DNA of 29,673 nt from the NCBI GenBank assembly GCA_964427535.1, contig CAYRVF010000065.1, positions 1 through 29,673 of the forward strand, given 5' to 3'. The position numbers and the translations under genes are program-made. The first letter of the stretch is position 1. Every line of letters starts with the position of its first letter. The notes under the pieces were generated by a model. It did not search any database. It saw nothing but the letters and a program-made list of their open reading frames with translations, and was not told the DNA's origin. The stretch comes from CAYRVF01 sp964427535. Its GTDB lineage: Bacteria; Chloroflexota; Ktedonobacteria; Ktedonobacterales; JADMIN01. Positions 22,602 through 29,673 of the stretch are shown one piece after another.

Positions 22602-23147
22602 CCACGGGTCGCCGTACGGAGCACCATCTCTCGCGGGAGCGCCCCGGTTGGCACATGTCGTGTCGGCCGGGGCGCTCCCGCGTATGCAGTCTGAGAGGAC
22701 GAGTCTCTTCCATACACCTGATCGTGAAGGTGAGTTCGCGCCTGGAACCGCACGCCAATGTGGGTATAGTGCCGCCGAAGATCACGTTCAATGTTCGATG
22801 CACCGTGCCTGAAATGTTTCGGTGCCGGTCCGCTCCGTCCTGTGGTAGACTTGTCGCATTCACCCTGCTCCCCCGCACAGGAGCGGCGATCACACTGTCA
22901 GGGAAGCGCCTGTCACGCCCGCCGCGACTAAGCATGATGCTCGTTGCCGTACATATTATTCGAGAGCTCCGTAGACCGTAAACTCACTCTCCGGCACTGT
23001 GTCATCACGCCGTATCCATGCGCTCCGCTCACTAGCGGGCCTAGATCATCATTGCTTTCGTGGGCATACGGGATGACTGCCCGCGACGTTCGATTTTGCC
23101 TGGACGCATCTTGCCGCTCACCCATCCAGCGTGGCGAGGAGGGGGCA
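22602..23147. other. Intergenic stretch upstream of the ABC-FHA gene
   Basis: 546 nt. After the 16-bp hairpin there is a possible -10 TATAGT at 22765-22770 with only a weak -35 (CTGGAA, 17 nt upstream), which would give a leader of about 370 nt. Open frames here, including one from 22655 to 22981, have composition and start sites unlike the real genes. No RNA gene was recognised. Confidence 0.45.
22632..22682 (+). terminator. Perfect 16-bp hairpin after the DUF5666-like gene
   Basis: CGCGGGAGCGCCCCGG (22632-22647) is an exact reverse complement of CCGGGGCGCTCCCGCG (22667-22682), with a 19-nt loop, 30 nt after the stop codon. It is the strongest stem in the window. No U-tract follows on either strand, but a stem this stable should still stop or shield the transcript. 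It may work in both directions. Confidence 0.65.
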
Positions 23148-25628
23148 ATGTTGCTGCAGTTCTTGTACCGGAGCCTGCGGGGGTACCGGAAGCTCGTGCT
23201 GATCGCGATACTGGTTACAGTCGCCGCGGTGGCCTGTGATATTGGCGCGGCGTTTCCGCTCAAGTTCATTCCGAGCAAAGTCGGCAATCCTGGCTCCGAT
23301 CCGTCCTGCACGTTCCCATTCCTCAATCCCGTGCTCGACCGTTTCGACATCCCCCTCTTCGATCCTTCGCTGCAGCCGACGGTGGCAGGCCAGCCACCCG
23401 CGCAGCCGCCGCTCACACAGTGCCCGGTCACGCCGTCGAATGTCGCGGCAGGTGTGACGACGAGTCATCACAGTGTCAACGGCGTCATCGTCTTCTCGGT
23501 GGTGTTGCTGATCGTGTTCGGCACGTTGAGCGCGCTGCTGGCGTATCTCGACCTCTATCTCGCGACCTACATCTCGCAGAATCTGTCGGCGCGCTTACGC
23601 AACCAGCTCTTCGATCACCTTCAGCGCCTCTCGCTCGACTGGCATGGGAAGCAGAAGAAGGGCGATTTAGTGCAGCGCGTGACGGGCAACATCGCCGACA
23701 TCCAGAAGCTCGTGACGGACGGGCTGGTGGATCTGCTCGCCGGAATTCTGACGCTCGCGGGCGTGCTGGCGGTCATGCTCTTTCTCAGCTGGCAGTACAC
23801 CCTCATCTCACTCGCCATCGCACCTGTGCTATTTGTCGCCGTGCTGGTGTATACGAAGACGATCAAGCAGGCATCGCGGCTGGCAGCCAAGGCCACCGGG
23901 CAGGTCTCGGATGTCGCGACCGAGGACATCAACGCACTGACGGTCATCAAGGTCTTTACCCGCGAGGAACGTGAATCCGCGCGCTTCGGCGCTTTCGTCG
24001 ATACGACTCGACAAGCCGGGCAGCGCGCTGGCAGCCTTCAGGCGCAGTTCACGCCGATCGTCGCCTTTCTCGGCGTGCTGGGCACCGCAACCGTCATCGG
24101 CGTTGGCGGATACGTCGCCGCCGGAAACAACTTCAGCATCGGCGCATTCACCGTCCCTGCCGAGAGCGTCGATATCGGCACGCTCATCTTGTTCCTCGTC
24201 TTCCTGAAGCTGCTCTATCAGCCGATGCGCGATCTCTCGAAGCTTGCCACGCTCTACAGCAGCGCGGCGTCGGGCGCCGAGCGCATTCAGGAGGTGTTGA
24301 GCCAGGAGCCAGAGCCCCTGGAGAACGACACGCCCTATTCTGGACCGACCAAGCTCAAAGGCGAGATCGAGTTCGATCACGTCGTTTTTGGCTATGTGCC
24401 AGATCGGCCCGTGTTGCGTGGCATCACTCTGCGCATTCCCGCTGGCCGGAAGGTCGCTCTCGTCGGCCTATCTGGCGGCGGCAAGACGACGCTCGTCAAG
24501 CTCATTCCGCGCTTCTATGAGGTGCAGCAGGGTGCCCTGCGCATTGGCGGTGTCGATAATCGCGAGTATCCGCTGGGGGTGTTGCGCCAGAACGTGAGCA
24601 TGGTGCTGCAAGATTCGGTGCTGTTTGAGGGCTCCATTCGCGACAACATCCTCGTCGGCAAGCCGGGCGCCGGTGATGCGGAGATCATCGAGGCCGCGAA
24701 ACGCGCGAACATTCACGAGACGATCATGCGCGACTTGGGAGGCTATGACCGGCTGGTGCGCGAGCAGGGGAAGGACCTCTCGGGCGGGCAGCGGCAGCGC
24801 ATCGCGATCGCGCGCGCCATTCTTCGTGACGCGCCGATTCTCATCCTCGACGAGCCGACAGCGGCCCTGGACGTGGAGGCCGAAGCAGAAGTCATGCGCG
24901 CGCTCAACACGCTCATCGAAGGCCGTACGGTCATCATGATCTCGCACCGGCTCAGCACGCTCGGCAACGTCGAAGACATCGTCGTGCTGAAAGATGGGCA
25001 GATAGCCGAACAGGGCAGCTTCCGAGAGCTCAAGCGCATGAATGGTGTGTTCGCCGCGCTGCTCGCCGAGCAGAACCGCTACAACATCGAGAAGATCAAC
25101 GAGGCGTCGATGATACGGTCGGCGTTCGCGCCCCTGCCGGTCGCCGATCTCCCAGTCCCGCAACGTCTGTCTCCGCCGCTTTCGGCATCCACCAGACCGG
25201 CAGCTGCCGGAGATGTGCTGAGCGCACCCACCGTCATCGGCGTCGCCGTGCGCGCGCGCCCTGGCAACCGCCCCGCGCTCGCAAATGGGGCGAGAGATGG
25301 GGCTGATGGGGATGCCGCAGCGCCGCCCGCCAAGATCACCGTTGAAGTGGATAAGAAGGTGGTAGGCGAGCGAGTGCTCGACAAGTCCGAGCTGACCGTC
25401 GGGCGGCACTCCACGAGCGATGTGCGCGTGCCCTCGCAGTCGGTCTCGCGCCTGCATGCCAAGATTCTGCGCGAGCACGATGCGTGGGTGATCGAAGATG
25501 CCGACAGCTTGAACGGACTCGTCTACCAGGGGCACCGCGTGGACCGGCTCGCGCTCACTGACGGCGATGTCATCTATATCGCCCCCACGGTGGCGCTGCG
25601 CTACATGACGAAGCGCGAGCGCTCCTGA
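23148..25628 (+). CDS. ABC exporter half-transporter fused to C-terminal FHA domain
   Basis: 826 aa. An exporter-type membrane domain (about 12-340) starts with TM1 and then a long polar outside loop (about 37-105) with two Cys (54 and 92). The nucleotide-binding domain (about 370-610) is complete: Walker A GLSGGGKTT (440-448), LSGGQ (544-548), Walker B ILDEP (Asp568, Glu569), and ISHRLST. After a linker of about 100 Pro/Ala-rich residues, an FHA domain follows (about 728-815), with GRHSTSDVRV (752-761), SRLHAKI and SLNGLVYQG, which binds phosphothreonine. FHA on an ABC protein is known in mycobacterial Rv1747, but in a different arrangement. ATG 23148 has GAGGAGGGGG upstream; the frame upstream to 22944 does not look coding. 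It probably works as a homodimer; the cargo is unknown. Confidence 0.93.
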   Translation: MLLQFLYRSLRGYRKLVLIAILVTVAAVACDIGAAFPLKFIPSKVGNPGSDPSCTFPFLNPVLDRFDIPLFDPSLQPTVAGQPPAQPPLTQCPVTPSNVAAGVTTSHHSVNGVIVFSVVLLIVFGTLSALLAYLDLYLATYISQNLSARLRNQLFDHLQRLSLDWHGKQKKGDLVQRVTGNIADIQKLVTDGLVDLLAGILTLAGVLAVMLFLSWQYTLISLAIAPVLFVAVLVYTKTIKQASRLAAKATGQVSDVATEDINALTVIKVFTREERESARFGAFVDTTRQAGQRAGSLQAQFTPIVAFLGVLGTATVIGVGGYVAAGNNFSIGAFTVPAESVDIGTLILFLVFLKLLYQPMRDLSKLATLYSSAASGAERIQEVLSQEPEPLENDTPYSGPTKLKGEIEFDHVVFGYVPDRPVLRGITLRIPAGRKVALVGLSGGGKTTLVKLIPRFYEVQQGALRIGGVDNREYPLGVLRQNVSMVLQDSVLFEGSIRDNILVGKPGAGDAEIIEAAKRANIHETIMRDLGGYDRLVREQGKDLSGGQRQRIAIARAILRDAPILILDEPTAALDVEAEAEVMRALNTLIEGRTVIMISHRLSTLGNVEDIVVLKDGQIAEQGSFRELKRMNGVFAALLAEQNRYNIEKINEASMIRSAFAPLPVADLPVPQRLSPPLSASTRPAAAGDVLSAPTVIGVAVRARPGNRPALANGARDGADGDAAAPPAKITVEVDKKVVGERVLDKSELTVGRHSTSDVRVPSQSVSRLHAKILREHDAWVIEDADSLNGLVYQGHRVDRLALTDGDVIYIAPTVALRYMTKRERS

Positions 25629-25640
25629 CATGTGAAGCGA

Positions 25641-27014
25641 TCATGCGCCGGACGGGTTGTAGCGGACGACACGGAGAACCGGGCGCCCCCCAGCGCTGAC
25701 CGGCACGTAGAGGTATTGCGTCTGCTCGTCGAGGGCGATGGAGTGGGTGTTCTTGCCCACCTGATAGTCGCCCAGCTTATGAAACGAACCTGTCCGCTCG
25801 TCGAATACCGAGATACCGCCGCGGCAGCCGATGAAGACGACGTGCTGGGCGGAGTCGAACACGACGATATCAGGTGCGGGCGCGAGCTGCATGGCCCTGG
25901 AGTCGGCGGGGATGACGGTCATCGTCGTGAGATCGACGCGCGCCAGATTTGGGAAGATACCTTGTGATGGGTCAGCGCTGACGTCGTTGCAGGCAATAAA
26001 TGCGACTCCCTGCTGGGCGTCGAGCGCCATGCCATGTGGCGTCTCGCATGTGGTGGGCAGCGTCACCCGCTGGACGACCTTCGCCGAAAGCGGATCGATC
26101 GCCATCAGCTCGCCCGTGCCGGGCGGCGGCAGCTGGTTTGGGTTGGGGCTATCCAGGTCGGCATGGATCTGGGTTGTGACGAAGACGCGATGCTGGACCG
26201 CGTCATACCGGCTGTGGCCGATGTCGTAGCCAAATGCTGGCAAGTTTGTGCCAGGCGCCGTGGGTGCATTCTCAGACGGCAGCTTCGGCAGGCTACCGAT
26301 GTTGATCTTCGTCACGATCTGGTTCTTCAGCGCGTCGATGACGACCACGTTCTGATTCTTGCGGTCGATGTTCGCGGACCCGTTGGGGTTCGCGGGCGCG
26401 CCAGGGTCCGAGACGAAGACACGGTGGTCCGCTGGATCGTAGGAGATGGAATCCGGGCTTTCATTGTCGCCGACTGGAATCGCGGTGGGCTTCAATGCAT
26501 ACTCGTCGAATGTGTACACGATGTTGTCGTCGGGGTCGGCGGCGTAGACCGCGTGCAGATTACCCGCCACAGTGACGCCCGCGATGTGCGGGACATTGAC
26601 GCGCCCGACGACTTGCTGCCGGAGGGTATCGAAGACCACTATATGCCCGTCGGTCGCCGGATCGTACTTGATATGCGCCTGATCCAGTCGCAGCGTGTTT
26701 GGGCCAGTATGCGCGATAAACAGCAGGTGCGTTTGCGGGTCGTACGCCTGGAAATCGAACCGGTCGAACGGCACAGTGACGCCTGGGGCCAGCGGGTCGT
26801 GTGTGCCTGCGCTCGTGGTGCCCAGACCGGAGGGCAGCGGTACGTCATGCACGAGGAGGAGCCGGAGCGCGGGCGGTGCCACGATCATCTGATGCGCGAT
26901 CCCGCCAAGCACGTAGAGGAGCAGCGCGACGCTGAGGATGCCTGCGATCCATTTCGCGAGCGTGCCTGGGCGAATCGCGGGGCGCCGAACCGCGAGCGCG
27001 GGGAGTTGCCGCAT
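25641..27014 (-). CDS. Membrane-anchored YncE-like beta-propeller protein
   Basis: 457 aa. One N-terminal membrane helix (about 21-42, AKWIAGILSVALLLYVLGGI) is followed by an exported domain of repeated beta-sheet blades of the YVTN/YncE type. Examples are FDFQAYDPQTHLLFIAHTG, HIVVFDTLRQQVVGRVNV, SISYDPADHRVFVSDPGAP, GMALDAQQGVAFIAC, and SIALDEQTQYLYVPVSAGG near the end. There are about six to seven blades. Such proteins often act as binding scaffolds at the cell surface; enzyme activity is not evident. ATG 27014 has GGAGGG 4 nt upstream. It is convergent with the ABC-FHA gene with only 12 nt between the stops, so no separate terminator space exists there. Confidence 0.85.
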   Translation of the reverse strand: MRQLPALAVRRPAIRPGTLAKWIAGILSVALLLYVLGGIAHQMIVAPPALRLLLVHDVPLPSGLGTTSAGTHDPLAPGVTVPFDRFDFQAYDPQTHLLFIAHTGPNTLRLDQAHIKYDPATDGHIVVFDTLRQQVVGRVNVPHIAGVTVAGNLHAVYAADPDDNIVYTFDEYALKPTAIPVGDNESPDSISYDPADHRVFVSDPGAPANPNGSANIDRKNQNVVVIDALKNQIVTKINIGSLPKLPSENAPTAPGTNLPAFGYDIGHSRYDAVQHRVFVTTQIHADLDSPNPNQLPPPGTGELMAIDPLSAKVVQRVTLPTTCETPHGMALDAQQGVAFIACNDVSADPSQGIFPNLARVDLTTMTVIPADSRAMQLAPAPDIVVFDSAQHVVFIGCRGGISVFDERTGSFHKLGDYQVGKNTHSIALDEQTQYLYVPVSAGGRPVLRVVRYNPSGA

Positions 27015-27138
27015 GGAGCCCTCCAGTGCAGTGTCGCCTGCTGCTCTGCCGCTCCGAACTCAGTTCCCACTTTACGATATACGCGAGACCGTACCGCGCT
27101 TTCGCCAGCGGAAGTTTTTCGCCATCTGAAACGTGAAT

Positions 27139-27180
27139 GTCCCCACCAGCGTGGCAGTCGTGCCATTCGCCGATGGGGAC
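27139..27180 (-). terminator. Interrupted hairpin after the 73-aa gene
   Basis: Outer arms GTCCCCA and TGGGGAC (27139-27145, 27174-27180) enclose an inner TGGCA-GTCG-TGCCA stem (27152-27165). It lies 38 nt beyond the stop of the 73-aa gene on the minus strand. There is no strong U-tract, so terminator function is only likely from position. Confidence 0.4.
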
Positions 27181-27217
27181 GTGGGCGTGCCGTCCCTGCC
27201 TCTCCATCCCGCACGTG

Positions 27218-27439
27218 TTAGCGCGTGCCCGCCAGGCCTCGCTCCGACATCGCCCGGCCGCCTGTCGCCCGCTTTGCCCGGATCGACGCGAACAGGGAGG
27301 CGAGAGGCGAAGTCGGGCGCATGTGCCGCTCCGGCCGGTCTCCTCGCGCCTCACGGGCCAGCCGCTCGGTCTCCGCCTCATGAAGCAGGTCGCGCTGATG
27401 CGACTGAACCAGGTCAGACAGAAGCATGGGATTGTACAT
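27218..27439 (-). CDS. Small 73-aa charged protein
   Basis: It starts MYNPMLLSDLVQSHQRDLLH and continues with EAETERLAREARGDRPERH, giving one amphipathic helix rich in Glu, Arg and His, then a polar Arg/Ser-rich end. Small proteins with this N-terminal pattern (Leu-rich helix, then RQ/HRDLL and a charged run) are common in actinobacteria and relatives, function unknown. ATG 27439 has AGGAGG 6 nt upstream, which decides the start over the open frame to 27568. The perfect inverted repeat at 27503-27535 lies 64 nt upstream and suggests regulation. Confidence 0.65.
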   Translation of the reverse strand: MYNPMLLSDLVQSHQRDLLHEAETERLAREARGDRPERHMRPTSPLASLFASIRAKRATGGRAMSERGLAGTR

Positions 27440-27759
27440 CGTGATCCTCCTGCTCTCGCGCGATATGAGCCGCTCGTCGTCGCGTGCTCTCGTCGTTCCC
27501 CATTTGGTCAACACGCGCTGTGTCGTCGTGTTGACCACAGTGTGCCGCGAGGCGGAGGTAGAGACCACGCAAAAGCCGCAGAGTCACCCGTAGAACCGCC
27601 CGTGGAAGGGTGCGGGTGGGAAGAGCAGCGATGAAGCTCTTTCCCGTCGTCATAACGATGAGTTCGGGTGAGGTTACGCTGGGGAGGAATTGGTGAGCGG
27701 GGAGGAGTATACGTGGTCCGCGTGGTATCGTGTGTGGCGCGGACTACGATAGCAGCGCG
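27440..27759. other. Spacer between prpD and the 73-aa gene
   Basis: 320 nt. It holds the inverted repeat above and, at 27706-27711, a minus-strand TATACT that could be a -10 without a good -35. A short inverted repeat CCGCG/CGCGG (27718-27742) lies just past the prpD stop. An open frame at 27414-27653 overlaps the 73-aa gene and has no ribosome site, so I do not call it. Confidence 0.45.
27503..27535. promoter_or_regulatory. Perfect 11-bp inverted repeat, candidate operator
   Basis: TGGTCAACACG (27503-27513) and CGTGTTGACCA (27525-27535) are exact inverted copies with an 11-nt gap; centres are 22 bp apart, two helical turns. It contains TTGACC on the minus strand, but no matching -10 lies downstream. 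Position and symmetry suit a dimeric repressor site controlling the 73-aa gene; a leader hairpin is the alternative. Confidence 0.55.
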
Positions 27760-29199
27760 TCAGAGGGCCAGCATGCCCATGAAGGTGTGGACGGGTAGGG
27801 CTGCGAGCTGCTCAGGATTGTGCCACAGCGAGAGCAGCGCGTCGCACCGGCGCGTGGGCAGGCGCGTGGCGACGTTGGCAGTGAACTTCCGCTCTAGCAG
27901 CGGCAAGGCTTCGGCGCGGCGCATGCGATGGCCGAGCGGGTAGGCGACCTCGACGTTTTCAGTTGTCGTACCGTCGCGGAAGCTCACGTGCACGGCGTTG
28001 GCAATCGAGCGCCTCTCGGGGTCCAGGTAGTCGCGGCTGTAGGCCGGATTCTCGACGACGGTCATCCGGTCGCGCAGGGCGTCGATACGTGAGTCGGCCG
28101 CAGCGGCGTCGGAGTAGTCGTCCGCCGTGAGGTCGCCCTTGAGCAGCCCGATGGCAACCATATACTGGATGCAGTGGTCGCGGTCGGCGGGGTTGTAGAG
28201 CGGTCCCGTCTTCGAGATGATACGCACCGCCGATTCCTGCGTGGTAATCTCGATGCGCTCGATCTCCTCGAGCCGGGACAGCACGGCGGGATGCAGCGCG
28301 ACCGCCGCCTCGACCGCCGTCTGCGCGTGGAACTCCGCCGGATACTGTACTTTAAAGAGCACGTTCTCCATGACATACGAGCCGAGCGGCCGCGCGAGGC
28401 GCAGCGTGTGATCGCGCATAAGCGCGCTCTCGAAGCCCCATACCGGTGCGGTGAGCACAGACGGATAGCCCATCTCGCCGGTACGCGCAAGTAAGGCCAG
28501 ACGCACACCTCGGCTGGTCGCGTCGCCCGCCGCCCACGACTTGCGCGAGCCGGTGTTTGGCGCCTGACGATAGGCCCGCAGCGTGCCACCGTCGGTCCAC
28601 GCGTTCGAGACGGCAGCGAGCGCGTCGCCGATGTCGCCGCCGAGCAGCGCTGTGACCACCGCCGCCGTCGCCACCCGCACCAGCAGCACATGATCGAGTC
28701 CGACCCGGTTGAAACTGCTCTCCAGCGCGAGCACGCCCTGGATCTCGTGCGCCTTGATGGCCGCCGTCAGCACATCACGCATCAATAGCGGCGGCTCGCC
28801 GTTCGTGACGCGCGACTGGCTCAGCCAGTCGGCGGCGGCGAGGATGCCGCCAAGGTTGTCGGATGGATGTCCCCACTCAGCCGCGAGCCAGGTGTCGTTA
28901 TAGTCGAGCCAGCGATTGATCGTGCCGATATTGAACGCCGCCTGCACGGGGTCGAGGACGTGCGGCGTGCCTGGCACCCGCGCGCCGTGTGGCACGATCG
29001 TACCCGGCACGATCGGCCCCAGCAGCTTGGTGCATTCAGGATAGCTCAACGCGAGCAGGCCGCATCCCAGGGCGTCGAGCAGCGAGTAGTGCGCGGTCGT
29101 GTACGCCACGACGCTGTCGATCGCGGTTTCTACGGCATATTGTGCAATCTCGACCAGGATCTCATCCGGCGCGGTGCGCTCGTTACGGACGCTCGACAT
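27760..29199 (-). CDS. prpD: 2-methylcitrate dehydratase (MmgE/PrpD family)
   Basis: 479 aa, close to the 483 aa of E. coli PrpD. It dehydrates 2-methylcitrate to 2-methyl-cis-aconitate in the methylcitrate cycle that oxidises propionyl-CoA. Typical segments: SLLDALGCGLLALSYPECTK near the N-terminus, NRWLDYNDTWLAAEWGHPSDN followed by LGGILAAADWLS, then HEIQGVLAL, SRKSWAAGDATSRGVRLALLA and MENVLFKVQYPAEFHAQTAVEAA read as two segments, and YNPADRDHCIQYMVAIGLL. I chose ATG 29199 (GGGAGAGG upstream, 17-nt overlap with prpB); ATG 29241 in frame is an alternative. Overlap with prpB indicates coupled translation. Confidence 0.93.
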   Translation of the reverse strand: MSSVRNERTAPDEILVEIAQYAVETAIDSVVAYTTAHYSLLDALGCGLLALSYPECTKLLGPIVPGTIVPHGARVPGTPHVLDPVQAAFNIGTINRWLDYNDTWLAAEWGHPSDNLGGILAAADWLSQSRVTNGEPPLLMRDVLTAAIKAHEIQGVLALESSFNRVGLDHVLLVRVATAAVVTALLGGDIGDALAAVSNAWTDGGTLRAYRQAPNTGSRKSWAAGDATSRGVRLALLARTGEMGYPSVLTAPVWGFESALMRDHTLRLARPLGSYVMENVLFKVQYPAEFHAQTAVEAAVALHPAVLSRLEEIERIEITTQESAVRIISKTGPLYNPADRDHCIQYMVAIGLLKGDLTADDYSDAAAADSRIDALRDRMTVVENPAYSRDYLDPERRSIANAVHVSFRDGTTTENVEVAYPLGHRMRRAEALPLLERKFTANVATRLPTRRCDALLSLWHNPEQLAALPVHTFMGMLAL

Positions 29200-29673
29200 G
29201 GCTCGCCTCTCCCTGTTCCCTACGATCTCCACTTGCGTCATCTCTCGCCTCGCGCGCGAAGAGCTCGTCCAGTCGCCGTTCGTAGGCGTCGTACCCCAGG
29301 ATGTCGTAGAGCTCGCGACGCGTCTGCATCTGGGGCAGCAGCTCGCGCTGAGTGCCGTCGCGGCGCAGTGTCTCGTAGACGCGCAGCGCCGCCGCGCTCA
29401 TCGCGCGGAACGCGGTCAGCGGATAGATAGCGAGCGCGACGCCTGATGATGCCAGCTCGTCGCGGGTGAAGAGCGGCGTCACGCCGAACTCGGTGATGTT
29501 GGCGAGTATTGGCTTGCCCGTCGCCTCCGCAAAGGCGCGATACTGCGGGAGTTCGGTCAGCGCCTCGGGGAAAAGGATGTCGGCGCCCGTTTCGGCGTAG
29601 CGCCGTGCACGGGCAAGCGCCGCGTTCAGACCTTCGCGGGCGAGCGCATCGGTGCGCGCGATGATCACGAAGT
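29183..29673 (-). CDS. prpB: Methylisocitrate lyase, C-terminal part (runs off window)
   Basis: Cleaves 2-methylisocitrate to pyruvate and succinate, the last step of the methylcitrate cycle. The N-terminal half lies beyond the window end; the frame stays open to base 29673. Visible: FVIIARTDALAREGLNAALA, then YAETGADILFPEALTELPQY, ILANITEFGVTPLFTRDELA and VALAIYPLTAFRAMSAAALR, which are characteristic of PrpB rather than isocitrate lyase. The extreme C-terminus (FAREARDDASGD onward) is variable and polar. Its stop lies inside the prpD start region. No start is visible. Confidence 0.94.
   Translation of the reverse strand, partial: FVIIARTDALAREGLNAALARARRYAETGADILFPEALTELPQYRAFAEATGKPILANITEFGVTPLFTRDELASSGVALAIYPLTAFRAMSAAALRVYETLRRDGTQRELLPQMQTRRELYDILGYDAYERRLDELFAREARDDASGDRREQGEASHVERP

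Noticed and set aside
22655..22981. 108-codon plus-strand frame upstream of the ABC gene
   Set aside because: It begins inside the strong hairpin and has no ribosome site; composition unlike neighbours.
22944..23147. N-terminal extension of the ABC-FHA protein
   Set aside because: The extra 68 residues look random, while ATG 23148 has a strong GAGGAGGGGG site and gives the normal exporter start.
24468..25631. 387-codon minus-strand open frame
   Set aside because: Shadow of the ABC-FHA gene; no recognisable domain.
26034..27221. 395-codon plus-strand open frame
   Set aside because: Shadow of the beta-propeller gene; composition Val/Arg/Asp-rich without motif.
27414..27653. 79-codon minus-strand frame
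   Set aside because: It overlaps the better supported 73-aa gene and lacks a ribosome site.
1..29673. CRISPR array, tRNA, rRNA or transposon
   Set aside because: No regularly spaced repeats, no tRNA-like cloverleaf noticed, no transposase-like protein. A dedicated scan was not possible.

Overview
The window looks like a GC-rich bacterial chromosome segment. I infer Chloroflexota, possibly Ktedonobacteria-like. The reasons are the atp gene order with an AtpZ-like leader gene, the frequent GTG and TTG starts with strong AGGAGG-type ribosome sites, and the large kinase and HTH-AAA-TPR proteins. The phylum call is inference; a marker-gene tree was not possible. No plasmid, phage, insertion-sequence or CRISPR hallmark was seen, and no rRNA or tRNA was recognised.

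Region 1 (1-6722, minus strand) is an F1Fo-ATP synthase operon read in the order atpZ-like, atpB, atpE, atpF, atpH, atpA, atpG, atpD, with atpD leaving the window. A sigma70-type promoter (TTGCCC, 17 nt, TATACT) sits 24-30 nt before the first gene. Several perfect hairpins lie in the spacers, notably before atpE and between atpA and atpG. AtpH has an extra 105-residue disordered, basic C-terminal tail. The beta subunit has Thr where Val is usual in the P-loop.

Region 2 (6994-12429, minus strand) is a run of small transcription units. It holds a 139-aa unknown; an 84-aa unknown followed by a SAM hydroxide adenosyltransferase and a SixA-type phosphatase, which look like one operon; a YqhA/UPF0114 membrane protein; a FUSC/aromatic acid exporter-like protein; and an ATP-grasp ligase.

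Region 3 (12896-25628, plus strand) is the most distinctive part. It encodes a patatin-like lipase; a membrane receptor with an active Ser/Thr kinase, a degenerate second kinase domain and a large outside domain; an HTH-AAA-TPR regulator with a fresh-looking 24-bp in-frame duplication; a second ATP-grasp ligase clearly paralogous to the first; a secreted DUF5666-like protein ending in 21-bp tandem repeats; and an ABC exporter fused to a C-terminal FHA domain. Kinase plus FHA-exporter suggests a phospho-controlled export or envelope function. That link is inferred from proximity and domain logic only.

Region 4 (25641-29673, minus strand) has a membrane-anchored YncE-like beta-propeller convergent with the ABC gene, a 73-aa small protein behind a perfect 11-bp inverted repeat, and prpB-prpD of the methylcitrate cycle (propionate oxidation), with prpB cut by the window end.
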